From assembly GCA_000720805.1 (NCBI GenBank), contig JODI01000019.1, positions 1 through 64,000 on the forward strand: a DNA stretch of 64,000 nt, read 5' to 3'. Each line of letters opens with the position of its first letter. The first letter of the stretch is position 1. The stretch is from Streptomyces violaceoruber (GTDB lineage: Bacteria; Actinomycetota; Actinomycetes; Streptomycetales; Streptomycetaceae). The position numbers and the translations under genes are program-made. The notes under the pieces are model-generated. The model was given only the letters and a program-made list of their open reading frames with translations, was not told where the DNA came from and made no database searches. This document shows, piece after piece, positions 47,451 to 57,300 of the stretch.

Positions 47451-48965
47451 GTGACCACCACGACCGACCTGGTGTCGTACGAGGACGCGCTGGCGTCGTA
47501 CGACCCCGTCATGGGCCTTGAGGTCCATGTGGAACTCGGCACCAAGACCAAGATGTTCTGCGGGTGTTCGACCGAGCTGGGCGCCGAGCCCAACTCGCAG
47601 ACCTGCCCGACCTGCCTCGGCATGCCCGGCTCGCTCCCGGTCGTCAACGCGACCGGCGTGGAGTCCGCGATCAAGATCGGTCTCGCGCTGAACTGCGAGA
47701 TCGCCGAGTGGTGCCGCTTCGCCCGGAAGAACTACTTCTATCCGGACATGCCGAAGAACTTCCAGACCTCCCAGTACGACGAGCCGATCGCCTTCAACGG
47801 CTACCTCGACGTGCAGCTGGAGGACGGCGAGACCTTCCGCGTGGAGATCGAGCGCGCCCACATGGAGGAGGACACCGGCAAGTCGACGCACGTCGGTGGC
47901 GCGACCGGCCGTATTCACGGTGCCTCGCACTCGCTCCTCGACTACAACCGCGCCGGCATCCCGCTCATCGAGATCGTCACCAAGCCGATCGAGGGCGCGG
48001 GCGAGCGTGCCCCCGAGGTGGCGAAGGCGTACGTCCGTGAGCTGCGCGAGGTCATCAAGGCGCTCGGCGTCTCCGAGGCCCGGATGGAGATGGGCCAGAT
48101 GCGCTGCGACGTGAACCTGTCGCTGCGCCCGCACGGCACCGAGAAGTTCGGTACGCGCTCGGAGACGAAGAACGTCAACTCGCTGCGGTCCGTGGAGCGC
48201 GCGGCCCGCTTCGAGATCCAGCGCCACGCGGCCGTACTGGGCAGCGGCGGGACGATCATCCAGGAGACCCGGCACTTCCACGAGGACACCGGGTCGACGA
48301 CCTCCGGCCGGGTGAAGGAGGAGGCCGAGGACTACCGGTACTTCCCCGAGCCGGACCTGGTGCCGGTGGCCCCGACGCGCGAGTGGGTCGAGGAGATCCG
48401 TTCCGCGCTGCCCGAGCTGCCGCTGGTCCGCCGCAACCGGCTGCGCGAGGAGTGGGGGATCTCCGCCACCGACATGCAGGCGATCCTCAACGCCGGTGCG
48501 CTGGAGCCGATCGTCGCCACGATCGACGCCGGTGCCGACGCGGCCTCCGCCCGCAAGTGGTGGATGGGTGAACTCGCCCGCAGCGCCAACGAATCGGGCA
48601 GGACGCTGGACGAGCTGGCGATCACTCCGGAGCAGGTTGCCCGGGTGAGCAAGCTGGTCGCCTCCGGCGATCTGAACGACAAGCTGGCCCGCCAGGTCAT
48701 CGAGGGCGTCCTCGCGGGCGAGGGCACCCCGGACGAGGTCGTCGACAAGCGCGGTCTGAAGGTCGTCTCCGACGAGGGCGCGCTCACCGCCGCCGTCGAC
48801 GAGGCCATCGCGGGCAACCCGGGTGTCGCGGACAAGATCCGCGGCGGCAAGGTGGCCGCGGCGGGCGCGCTGGTCGGCGCGGTCATGAAGGCCACGCGCG
48901 GCCAGGCGGACGCGGCGCGCGTCAAGGAGCTGATCCTGCAGAAGCTGGGCGTAGGCGAGGGCTGA
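47451..48965 (+). CDS. gatB: Asp-tRNA(Asn)/Glu-tRNA(Gln) amidotransferase subunit B
   Basis: 504 aa from a GTG. Kinase-like subunit that activates the tRNA-bound carboxylate and binds tRNA. Markers: [19 protein letters not shown], the zinc-type cysteines in [56 protein letters not shown], and the C-terminal YqeY-like helical domain. GAGAGGGAAG precedes the start. It ends the operon before a strong terminator. Confidence 0.97.
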   Translation: MTTTTDLVSYEDALASYDPVMGLEVHVELGTKTKMFCGCSTELGAEPNSQTCPTCLGMPGSLPVVNATGVESAIKIGLALNCEIAEWCRFARKNYFYPDMPKNFQTSQYDEPIAFNGYLDVQLEDGETFRVEIERAHMEEDTGKSTHVGGATGRIHGASHSLLDYNRAGIPLIEIVTKPIEGAGERAPEVAKAYVRELREVIKALGVSEARMEMGQMRCDVNLSLRPHGTEKFGTRSETKNVNSLRSVERAARFEIQRHAAVLGSGGTIIQETRHFHEDTGSTTSGRVKEEAEDYRYFPEPDLVPVAPTREWVEEIRSALPELPLVRRNRLREEWGISATDMQAILNAGALEPIVATIDAGADAASARKWWMGELARSANESGRTLDELAITPEQVARVSKLVASGDLNDKLARQVIEGVLAGEGTPDEVVDKRGLKVVSDEGALTAAVDEAIAGNPGVADKIRGGKVAAAGALVGAVMKATRGQADAARVKELILQKLGVGEG

Positions 48966-48985
48966 GCGAGCGGCAGAAAGCCGCA

Positions 48986-49012
48986 GGGGGTGCATCGGTT
49001 CGATGCACCCCC
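48986..49012. terminator. Strong terminator between gatB and the methyltransferase gene
   Basis: GGGGGTGCATCG pairs perfectly with CGATGCACCCCC around GTT, a 12-bp stem. It lies 20 nt after the gatB stop and 20 nt before the convergent methyltransferase stop, so it can serve both strands. Confidence 0.85.
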
Positions 49013-49032
49013 CTCGGTGTGCCCTCAGTGCG

Positions 49033-49848
49033 TCACAGGCGGCGACCCACGACACGGGCGAAGCCGAGCAGGTGCTCGGTGTCGGCGTGCATCAGGTCCA
49101 CCGACCAGCGCGCCATGTCAGCCATGAACGCGCTCGAACTCTCCTCGGCGCACACCTGGCTCCACAGCAGCCAGTCGCGCCAGCCGTCGTCCAGCCAGTC
49201 GGCCGTCTCCACCTCCACGGTGGCGCCGCGTGTCCACAACCGCCGCCACCAGGCGGGCGAGTGGAACGCCCAGAATCCCGGGTCCTTCTCCCAGTACTCC
49301 TTCAGATGAGCCGGCGGCTCGCCCTCCAGTTCCTGACGCAGCGCCGGCATCACCACCCCGATCCGCCCGCCGGGCTTCAGCAGCCGGGTCAGGGTGGGCA
49401 GGTAGAGGTCGTCGGTACCGAAGTACTGGTACGCGTCGATCGACACGATCGCGTCGAACGTGCCCTCGGCGAACGGCAGGTCATGCGCCTCGGCGAACAC
49501 CGGCAGCACCCGGTCGGCGACGCCCGCCTCGGCGATGCGGACGGCGTTGTCGTCGGGCTTCACCCACAGGTCGGCGGCGACGACCTGGACGTCGTACTCC
49601 TTGGCGAGGAAGACGGAGGTCATCGCGCGGCCGCAGCCGAGGTCGAGGACGCGGGCGCCGGGGCGCAGCGCGTCGAGACCGAGGGCGGGGGCCAGCCACT
49701 CCAGCAGCCACAGGGCGTGCGGGCCCATCTGGTTGTCGATGGTCCAGCGGGCGTCGTAGCGGCTGCTGCGCGGGTAGCGCGGGTGGGTCAGACGCTCGGC
49801 GAGGCTTTCAGTCGAGGTCCTCGATGTGTGAGATGTGTGCTCGGACAT
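49033..49848 (-). CDS. SAM-dependent methyltransferase (class I)
   Basis: 271 aa. Rossmann-type motif I is ARVLDLGCGRAMTSVFLA at about residue 65; then VVAADLWVKPDDN (motif II acidic residue), FDAIVSIDAYQYFG and LTRLLKPGGRIGVVMP (motif V/VI region). The substrate is unknown; the C-terminal part is tryptophan-rich (FWAFHSPAWWRRLW, WLDDGWRDWLLWSQ). Divergent to a small membrane-protein gene with 39 bp between. Confidence 0.88.
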   Translation of the reverse strand: MSEHTSHTSRTSTESLAERLTHPRYPRSSRYDARWTIDNQMGPHALWLLEWLAPALGLDALRPGARVLDLGCGRAMTSVFLAKEYDVQVVAADLWVKPDDNAVRIAEAGVADRVLPVFAEAHDLPFAEGTFDAIVSIDAYQYFGTDDLYLPTLTRLLKPGGRIGVVMPALRQELEGEPPAHLKEYWEKDPGFWAFHSPAWWRRLWTRGATVEVETADWLDDGWRDWLLWSQVCAEESSSAFMADMARWSVDLMHADTEHLLGFARVVGRRL

Positions 49849-49887
49849 CGGTGAACGGGCTCCTTGTGTCCTTCGTAGGGGAAAGAG

Positions 49888-50265
49888 ATGCGTAGGAGCT
49901 CGGTCGGACCTTCATTCAATGCACCTGCTTCGGTCGGCGGCGATGTGCCGGAGACGACGGACGCCGGGACGCTAGCAGCGCCCGCGCCCGCCCCGCACCC
50001 GGATTTCCCGTCGACGGAACAGGAGGCGCGGCGAGCCCGCTGGGCGGCTGCCGGGACCGGGGTCCTGCTCGCCCTCGCCGGCGTGGCCGCGGCGACGCTC
50101 CGGCTCACCCGCGCGGCGCCGGCCCTCGTCCCGGCCGCCTACGCCGGCGGTGCCGCCGTATGCGCGCTGGCGTCGCTCCTCGGCTCCCGGGGACGCACCC
50201 GGCGGGCCCTGTGGCTGCTGGTCACGGGGGTGATGGTGATGGCGTGGGGCGACCAGTTCGACTGA
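49888..50265 (+). CDS. Hypothetical membrane protein
   Basis: 125 aa. A hydrophilic proline/alanine-rich start of about 45 residues is followed by three hydrophobic helices (AAAGTGVLLALAGVAAATL, ALVPAAYAGGAAVCALASLL, ALWLLVTGVMVMAWG) with short basic loops SRGRTRR. AGGGGAAAGAG precedes the ATG. I recognise no family. Codon use fits the genome. Confidence 0.6.
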   Translation: MRRSSVGPSFNAPASVGGDVPETTDAGTLAAPAPAPHPDFPSTEQEARRARWAAAGTGVLLALAGVAAATLRLTRAAPALVPAAYAGGAAVCALASLLGSRGRTRRALWLLVTGVMVMAWGDQFD

Positions 50266-50399
50266 GGTGACAGAGTCGTCGTTACTGTCCTGTGATCTGG
50301 CTCCCATTCCCGTGAACAGACCCAGGAAAGGCGTAAGCGATCACCTCGTGCTGCGAGAGTGGTCTTCACATTGCTCATGCGTTCTTTGCGGGCCGTTCA

Positions 50400-50430
50400 C
50401 CTCATGAAGTGCCATGAGGTGTCATGAAGT
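50400..50430. promoter_or_regulatory. CATGA-based repeats before the MMPL gene
   Basis: CCTCATG and CATGAGG (50400-50406, 50413-50419) form a 7-bp inverted repeat with a 6-nt centre, and CATGAAGT occurs at 50403 and again at 50423. This lies about 70 bp before the transporter start and looks like an operator for a regulator encoded elsewhere. Confidence 0.5.
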
Positions 50431-50496
50431 TCATGCAGCGGAATGAACGACTGCTCCCGGTCAAAGATCCTCATAAAGTCCCCTGGGAGCTCGTTC

Positions 50497-52743
50497 GTGG
50501 CAGCCCTCGCGCGCTGGTGTGTCCGGCACCGTCTGGTCGTCGTCCTGTTGTGGTTCCTCACCCTCGGCGCGGTCGGCACCGCCGCCCTCGTCACCGGAAC
50601 CGCGTACTCCAACGACTACGAGGTCCCCGGCACCGAGTCGGGCCACGCCACCCGGCTGCTGCGGTCCGGGTTCCCGGGCCTCGGCGGCGACAGCGGCACC
50701 GTCGTCTGGCACACCACGTCGGGCACCGTCCGGGCCGCGGACGTCGAACAGACCATGACCCGTACCCTCGACCGGATCGGGGGCCTGCCCGGGGTCGCCG
50801 CCGTCGCCGGGCCCTACGACGGACAGGGCACCGCCCGGATCAGCGCCGACGGGCACACGGCGTACGCCACGGTCACCTTCGACAAGCCGGCCGAGGACCT
50901 CGACCCGGGCCAGGCGCAGGCCGTGGTGCGGGCGGCCAAGGACGCCGAGGCCGACGGGCTGAGCGTGGAGCTCGGCGGCAGCGCGATAGGCCTCACCGAG
51001 TCGTCGGGCGGGCACCTGGTCGAGGCGGTCGGCGTGGCCGTCGCCGCGGTCGTGCTGTTCCTCGCCTTCGGCTCGTTCGCAGCCTCGCTGCTGCCCATCG
51101 CCACCGCGCTGGTGAGCGTCGGCGCCGCGTACGCCGGGATCGTGCTGCTCGGACACGTCATGACCGTCGCCGACTTCGCGCCCATGCTCGGCATGCTGAT
51201 CGGGCTCGGCGTCGGCATCGACTACGCCCTCTTCATCGTCACCAGACACCGGCGTGGACTGAAACGGGGCCTGGCCGTCACCGAGGCGGTCACCAACGCC
51301 GTCGCCACCACCGGGCGGGCGGTCGTCTTCGCGGGTGCCACCGTTTGCATCGCCCTGCTGGGGATGCTGGTCCTGCGGCTCGGCTTCCTCAACGGCGTCG
51401 CGATCGCCGCCTCGCTGACCGTCGTCCTCACCGTCGCGGCCTCCGTGACCCTGCTGCCCGCCCTGCTGTCCCTCATCAAAGAGCGTGCCCTGAGCCGGCG
51501 CGAACGGCAGCACCTCGTGGCGCACGGTCCGCAACCCGAAGTGCCGACCGGGTTCGCCGCCCGCTGGTCCGCGTTCGTGGAACGCCACCCCAAGCTGCTC
51601 GGCGGCCTCGCCCTGGCCGTCATCACCGTCCTGGCCCTGCCCACGCTCTCCCTCCACCTGGGCACCTCCGACCAGGGCAACAACCCGCAGGCGTCCACCA
51701 CCCGGCAGGCGTACGACCTCCTCGCGGAGGGTTTCGGCCCCGGGGTGAACGGCCCGTTGACCCTGGTCACCCACGTCGACGGGGCCGAGGACAAACTCCT
51801 CCTCGACAACCTCGACGCGACCATCCGCACCACCGACGGCATCGCGTCGGTGACCCCGGTGACATACGACACCGGCGGGGACACGGCGTACTTCATGATC
51901 GTCCCCGACTCGCCGCCGCAGTCCCAGAGGACCAGCGACCTCGTCGACCGGCTGCGGACCGAGGTGCTGCCCCGCGCCGAGACCGGCACCTCCCTCGACA
52001 TACAGGTCGGCGGGGTGACGGCCGGCTACGACGACTTCGCCGACGTCATCGTCGGCAAGCTGCCCGTGTTCGTCGGCGTGGTCATCGGCCTGGGCTGTCT
52101 GCTGCTCCTGCTCGCCTTCAGGTCCGTCGGCATCCCGCTGAAGGCCGCCGCGATGAACGTGGCAGCCGTCGCCGCCGCCTTCGGAGTCGTGGTCGCGATC
52201 TTCCAGTGGGGCTGGGGGAGCGAACTGCTCGGCCTCGGCCGCGCGGGTCCGATCGAGCCCTTCCTCCCCGTGATCATGGTGTCCGTGCTCTTCGGGCTCT
52301 CCATGGACTACCAGGTGTTCCTGGTCAGCCGGATGTACGAGGAGTGGCTGGAGACCGGCGACAACCGGCGGGCCGTCCGGGTGGGCCTCGCGGAGACCAG
52401 CCGGGTGATCAACTCCGCCGCGATCATCATGATCTCCGTCTTCCTCGCCTTCGTCCTCAGCGGTGACCGCGTCATCGCCATGTTCGGCATAGGGCTGGCC
52501 GCCGCCGTCGCCCTGGACGCCTTCGTGCTCCGTACGCTGCTCGTGCCCGCCCTGATGCATCTGCTCGGCGGCGCCAACTGGTGGCTGCCGCGCTGGCTGG
52601 ACCGCCGTATGCCCCACATCAGCATCGAGCCGCCCGAGTGCCGCGCCGCCCATGAGAGGCTGGCCGCCGCAACGGACGCGGAGGCGGCGGACGTACTGGC
52701 GAAGGGGCGGGAAGAACAGGATGTACGCGATATCCCTGGGTGA
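50497..52743 (+). CDS. MMPL-family RND transporter
   Basis: 748 aa from a GTG with TGGGAG 7 nt upstream; an ATG 18 codons earlier is a poorer choice. Twelve membrane helices are arranged as two halves, each with a large external domain after the first helix. Diagnostic segments are RWCVRHRLVVVLLW, IGLGVGIDYALFIVTRHRRG in half one and VLFGLSMDYQVFLVSRMYEEW in half two, with acidic residues for proton coupling. Family members export lipids or hydrophobic compounds. A RimJ/L-type acetyltransferase gene overlaps its end by 23 bp. Confidence 0.92.
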   Translation: MAALARWCVRHRLVVVLLWFLTLGAVGTAALVTGTAYSNDYEVPGTESGHATRLLRSGFPGLGGDSGTVVWHTTSGTVRAADVEQTMTRTLDRIGGLPGVAAVAGPYDGQGTARISADGHTAYATVTFDKPAEDLDPGQAQAVVRAAKDAEADGLSVELGGSAIGLTESSGGHLVEAVGVAVAAVVLFLAFGSFAASLLPIATALVSVGAAYAGIVLLGHVMTVADFAPMLGMLIGLGVGIDYALFIVTRHRRGLKRGLAVTEAVTNAVATTGRAVVFAGATVCIALLGMLVLRLGFLNGVAIAASLTVVLTVAASVTLLPALLSLIKERALSRRERQHLVAHGPQPEVPTGFAARWSAFVERHPKLLGGLALAVITVLALPTLSLHLGTSDQGNNPQASTTRQAYDLLAEGFGPGVNGPLTLVTHVDGAEDKLLLDNLDATIRTTDGIASVTPVTYDTGGDTAYFMIVPDSPPQSQRTSDLVDRLRTEVLPRAETGTSLDIQVGGVTAGYDDFADVIVGKLPVFVGVVIGLGCLLLLLAFRSVGIPLKAAAMNVAAVAAAFGVVVAIFQWGWGSELLGLGRAGPIEPFLPVIMVSVLFGLSMDYQVFLVSRMYEEWLETGDNRRAVRVGLAETSRVINSAAIIMISVFLAFVLSGDRVIAMFGIGLAAAVALDAFVLRTLLVPALMHLLGGANWWLPRWLDRRMPHISIEPPECRAAHERLAAATDAEAADVLAKGREEQDVRDIPG

Positions 52744-53296
52744 CGACGGCGCCGAACTGCGGCCACTGGAGCCGTGGCACGCCGAGGAGTTCCTCGCGCA
52801 TCTGGACCGGGGGCGGGAGTTCATCAACCGGTTCGTCCCCTTCGGGTCGAAGGAGACCGACGTGGCCTCCGCCCGCGCCATGCTCCAGCGGTACGCCGAC
52901 CTGCGCGCCGCGGACACGGCCTCCCTGCACGGACTGTGGCTGCAGGGCAAGCTCGTCGGCGGCGTGCTCTTCCTGAACTTCGACGCGGAGAGGGGCAACT
53001 GCGAGGTCGGCTGCTGGCTGGAACCCGCCGGTACCGGACGCGGCCTGGTCACCCGGGCGATGCGCGTCCTGATCGACTTCGCGGTCGATCAGCGCGGCAT
53101 CCACCGGGTCGAGTGGATCGCGGCCGTGGACAACCGGGCCAGCCTGAACGTGGCCCGGCGCCTGGGAATGACCCGGGAAGGGGTGCGGCGGGAGAGCTAT
53201 CCGCACCACGGCGTACGACTCGACCTCGAGGTGTGGTCGATCCTCGCCCCCGAATGGCGCGCGGTACGGGCGCGTGCCGCTCACAGCGATCATTAA
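52721..53296 (+). CDS. RimJ/RimL-type GNAT acetyltransferase
   Basis: 191 aa. GNAT fold with LRPLEPWHAEEFLAHLDRGREFINRFVPF at the start, CEVGCWLEPAGTGRGLVTRAMRVLIDFA (motif A, acetyl-CoA binding), and WIAAVDNRASLNVARRLGMTREGVRRE (motif B). This pattern is that of ribosomal-protein serine/alanine acetyltransferases, but self-resistance or small-molecule acetylation is also possible. It begins within the end of the MMPL gene, so translation is coupled. Confidence 0.87.
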   Translation: MYAISLGDDGAELRPLEPWHAEEFLAHLDRGREFINRFVPFGSKETDVASARAMLQRYADLRAADTASLHGLWLQGKLVGGVLFLNFDAERGNCEVGCWLEPAGTGRGLVTRAMRVLIDFAVDQRGIHRVEWIAAVDNRASLNVARRLGMTREGVRRESYPHHGVRLDLEVWSILAPEWRAVRARAAHSDH

Positions 53297-53331
53297 GAAA
53301 CTTCTCAGACAGGATCCGTACGGTGCGCACC

Positions 53332-53937
53332 ATGGGAACCAAGACAGCTGACGAGACCGGCGCCACCACGGGTGCCGAGACCACGACCGACGAGGAGAAG
53401 GTGGACGTCACCAAGACCGACGAGGTGACGCAGTCCGAAGCCGAAGGCGGCGTCGACGCCGTGGACGAGAACACGGACGCCGAGGCCGCGGAGGCCGCGG
53501 AGGTTCTCGCCGCGGGCGAGACCGAGGGCGAGTTTTCCTCCGGTGTCGGCCAGGGGGCGGGTGCGGTCGTGTCCGCGGCGCTCGGCCTCGTGTCGCTGAC
53601 CGGCAGCTGGGTCGGCACGGTCGCGTCCGCGCGCCAGTCGCTCATCGGCCAGCTGGGCGCACAGTCCTCGACCTCCGGCAACATCAACAAGTTGCTCGAC
53701 GAGGGCTACGGCGACGCCTGGCACGCGACCGCGCTGTGGGGCGGAGCCTTCGCGCTCCTCGCCCTGGTCGTCGGTGTCGTGGTGCTCGCCCGTCCCGCGT
53801 TCGGGGCCCCCGGCAAGCCGCAGGCCGCGTGGATCAAGTCGGTCTCCTGGGGCGGTGTCGCGCTCGGCGTCATCGGCCTGCTGCTGGCCGTCCTGAAGTA
53901 CACCGACGTCCTGCTCGGGCTGCCGTCCGCCGGCTGA
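53332..53937 (+). CDS. Acidic membrane protein of unknown function
   Basis: 201 aa. The first 70 residues are strongly acidic and low in complexity (repeats of TDE, AEAAEAAEV), probably disordered in the cytoplasm. Three hydrophobic helices follow (VVSAALGLVSLTGSWVG, ATALWGGAFALLALVVGVVVLA, SWGGVALGVIGLLLAVL). No family recognised. It ends before a nested hairpin, so it may be monocistronic. Confidence 0.65.
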   Translation: MGTKTADETGATTGAETTTDEEKVDVTKTDEVTQSEAEGGVDAVDENTDAEAAEAAEVLAAGETEGEFSSGVGQGAGAVVSAALGLVSLTGSWVGTVASARQSLIGQLGAQSSTSGNINKLLDEGYGDAWHATALWGGAFALLALVVGVVVLARPAFGAPGKPQAAWIKSVSWGGVALGVIGLLLAVLKYTDVLLGLPSAG

Positions 53938-53949
53938 CTCCGCGGGTCC

Positions 53950-54002
53950 TGAGGGGTCTTAGGGCATCCGTAAGCACCTTACGGAGCTTCTGAGGCCCCT
54001 CA
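53950..54002. terminator. Nested hairpin after the acidic membrane protein gene
   Basis: Inner stem TCCGTAAG-CAC-CTTACGGA is a perfect 8 bp, and outer TGAGGGG/CCCCTCA arms add a second stem. It lies 13 nt after the stop codon and about 130 nt before the next gene, so it is most likely a terminator, possibly an operator. Confidence 0.6.
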
Positions 54003-54129
54003 CGCGTGTCTAAGGCCCCGGGCGACCCCGAAGATGCGGAACTCTCCCGATGTGGCGGACCCACCTGGGAGACGAAGGTTGAGGCATCGCAACGAGCGAA
54101 GCCGAAACCGACCTCACGAGGGACCCGCC

Positions 54130-54315
54130 ATGTACGAGTACGAGCTCCAGCAACTCCGCTCCGCCGACCTCATCCGCCGGGCCGACCAGGAGCGCCTGGC
54201 CCGCCAGGCCGCCCGCGGCAACCGCGCCGCCCGCCGCGAAGCCGCCCGGCGCCAGGCGGAGACCGCCTCGCATACCGACGGCCCGCACCGGCACCGGTTC
54301 GCCCGCACGGCGTGA
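54130..54315 (+). CDS. 61-aa basic helical protein before the LuxR regulator
   Basis: Starts MYEYELQQLRSADLIRRADQERLARQAARGNRAARREAARRQAE, a continuous, highly charged alpha-helix with coiled-coil potential, ending in a short HTDGPHRHRFARTA tail. GAGGGACC precedes the ATG. The GTG of the large regulator overlaps its stop (GTGA), so the two are co-translated; it could be a partner of the regulator. Confidence 0.7.
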   Translation: MYEYELQQLRSADLIRRADQERLARQAARGNRAARREAARRQAETASHTDGPHRHRFARTA

Positions 54316-57300
54316 ACGGCGGTGCGCAGGCGGAAGACCCCACGGGGCCGTTCGCCCGCGGGGCGGCTGCCTCCGGGGTCGCGGTGCGGGACGCCGAGGT
54401 CGGTGCCACCGCGCACGGGGTCGCGGCGCCGGCCGTTCCCGCTGTTCGCCGCCCGAAACCCGCGGCGGCCGTTCCTGCCAGGACGGCCGTCGCGGTCGGT
54501 CCCGTCGGGAAAACCGGTGCCGTGGTGTCGGACCCGCGTGCGATGCTCGGGGCCGTGGAGACCAGGTCCGTCAGTCCCGTGTTCGTCGGCCGCGACGACG
54601 AGTTGGAGATGTTGAACGACGCGCTCGCCCGTGCCGCCGGTGAGCCGCAGGCGTTGCTGCTCGGCGGCGAGGCCGGGGTCGGCAAGACCCGCCTGGTGGA
54701 GGAGTTCGCCACCGCGGCCTGCCGAGGCGGAGCCGTCGTCGCACTGGGCGGCTGCGTGGAGATCGGCGCCGACGGACTGCCGTTCGCCCCCTTCTCCACC
54801 GCCCTGCGCGCCCTGCGCCGTGAACTGCCCGAGGAACTCGCCGCCGCGGCCGCCGGGCAGGAGGAGGAACTGGCCCGGCTGCTGCCCGAACTCGGCGAGG
54901 CGCCCCTCGGCCGCCACGACGAGGAGGGTACGGCCCGCCTCTTCGAACTCACCGCCCGGCTGCTGGAACGCGTCGCCGCGGACCGTACGGTCGTCGTCGT
55001 CCTGGAGGACCTGCACTGGGCCGACGCCTCCACCCGCCACCTCCTCGCCTACCTGTTCCGCACCCTGCGCACCGGCCGTCTGGTCATCCTCGCCACCTAC
55101 CGCGCCGACGACATCCACCGCCGCCACCCGCTGCGCCCCCTGCTCGCCGAACTCGACCGGCTGCGCACGATCCGCCGGATCGAGCTCGGCCGCTTCAACC
55201 GGGCGGAGGTCGGCCGGCAGATCGCCGGCATCCTCGCCGCCGAACCCGAGCCGGCCCAGGTCGACGACATCTTCGAACGCTCCGACGGCAACGCCTTCTT
55301 CGTCGAGGAACTCGCCGTCGCCGCCCACGAGGGCTGCCGCTCCGGCCTCACCGACTCCCTGCGCGACCTGCTTCTGGTCCGCGTCGAGGGGCTCCCGGAG
55401 AGTGCCCAGCGGGTCGCCCGGCTCGTGGCCGAGGGCGGCTCCACCGTCGAGTACCGGCTGCTCGCCGCCGTCGCCGGGCTCGCCGAGGACGACCTCATCG
55501 AGGCCCTGCGCGCCGCCGTCGGCGCCAACATCCTGCTCGCCGCACCCGGCGGCGACGGCTACCGCTTCCGGCACTCCCTGGTCCGCGAGGCCGTCAGCGA
55601 CGACCTGCTGCCCGGCGAACGCTCCCGCCTCAACCGCCGCTTCGCCGAAGCCCTGGAGGCGGATCCCACGCTGGTCCCCGCAGACGAACGCGTGATGCGC
55701 CTGGCCAGCTACTGGTACCACGCCCACGACCCCGCCAAGGCCCTGCCCGCCGTCCTGGACGCCTCCGTCACCGCCCGCCGCCGGCACGCCTACTCCGAGC
55801 AACTGCGGCTGCTGGAACGCGCGATGGAGCTGTGGGACACCGCCCCCGAGGACGTGCGCGCCCGACTGCGCCCCGTCGACTGCATCGAGGTCTACCCGCC
55901 CTGCGGCGGCTGCGACCCCGCCACCACCCCGCTGCGCTACCTCGACCTGATGGCCGAGGCCGCCGTCGCCGGCCGGCTGTGCGGGGAGCGCGAACGCGCC
56001 CTGAAGATCATCAAACGGGCGCTGCGGCTGCTGGAGGACGAGGGGGACCCTCCCCCTGGCTCTCAACCGGGTTCGAGCCGGGGGGACCCCCTGCGCGCCG
56101 CCTGGTTCTGGGTCCAGCGCTCCCGGCTGGTCCAGGCACAGGCCCGGGGCGACGGCTGGCAGGAGCTGGCCACCGCCCAGGACCTGGTCCGCGGACTGCC
56201 GCCGTCGGAGGTGCACGCCGAGGTGCTGTCCACGGTGGCCAACTGGGCGATGCTGCACGAACCCGGCCCCGAGGCCTTCTCGGCGGCCGAGCGGGCCGTC
56301 GAGTACGCGCGCATGGTCGGCGCCCGCGAGATCGAGCTGAACGCCCGCCTGACCCTCGGCTGCCTGATGGTCGACGCCGGCGACGTGGAGGCCGGGCTGG
56401 CCGAGCTGCACGAGGTCAAGGAGCGGGCCATCGAGGAGGGCATGACCTATGTGGCCAGTCGCGCCCATGTCAATCTGCCCTCGGAGCTGGAGGCCGTCGG
56501 CCGCTCCCGGGAGGCGGTGCCGATCCTGGAGGCGGGCATCGCCCACACCCGGAAGTTCGGCCTGCTGGACTCCGAGGCGTGGATCTGGGGCAACCTGTCC
56601 GACTCGCTGTTCGCGCTCGGCCGCTGGGACGAGGCCGCCGAGGCCGCCGAGAACGCGCTGCGGGTGGGCCACAGCGCCAAGCCGCAGGGCAGCGGCGCCC
56701 TCCGCCTGGCCAACCTCGCCCTGGTCCGGGGCGACCTGGCCGGTGCCGCCGCCCATCTGACCGCTGCCCGCGCCTACTACGGCACCCACGACCCCACGGC
56801 GCAGCAAGCCCTGCCCCTCGCCAGGATCGCGATCGGGGTGGCCGCCGGGGAGGGCCGCCTGCCCGACGCCCGCGCCGAACTGGACCGGATCCTGGAGTCC
56901 GGCATCCCGCCCGGCACCCAGCGTTACGGCTGGGCGCTGCTGCTGGCCGCCGCCACGGCCGAGACCGCAGCCCGCGACCTGCCCGCCGCCGAACCGGGCC
57001 GGGCCACCGCCCTCGACCGCATCCTCGGCGCCGTCAAGAAGATCACCACGGGCGCGCCCGTCTGGCTCGCCGTCGAGAAGTGGGTGCGTGCCGAGGTGCG
57101 CCGCGCGCAGGGGGAGGACACCCCCGAGCTGTGGTCGGAGGTGGTCACCGCCTTCGAACCCCTGGAGCACCCCTACGACCTCGCCCGCGTCCGGTACCGA
57201 CTGGCCGAAGCCCTTCTCGCGGGCGGCGGCGAGCCCGAGCGGGCCCGGGCCACGGAACTGCTCCGCCTCGCCCACACCGTCGCCGAACACCTCGGCGCCC

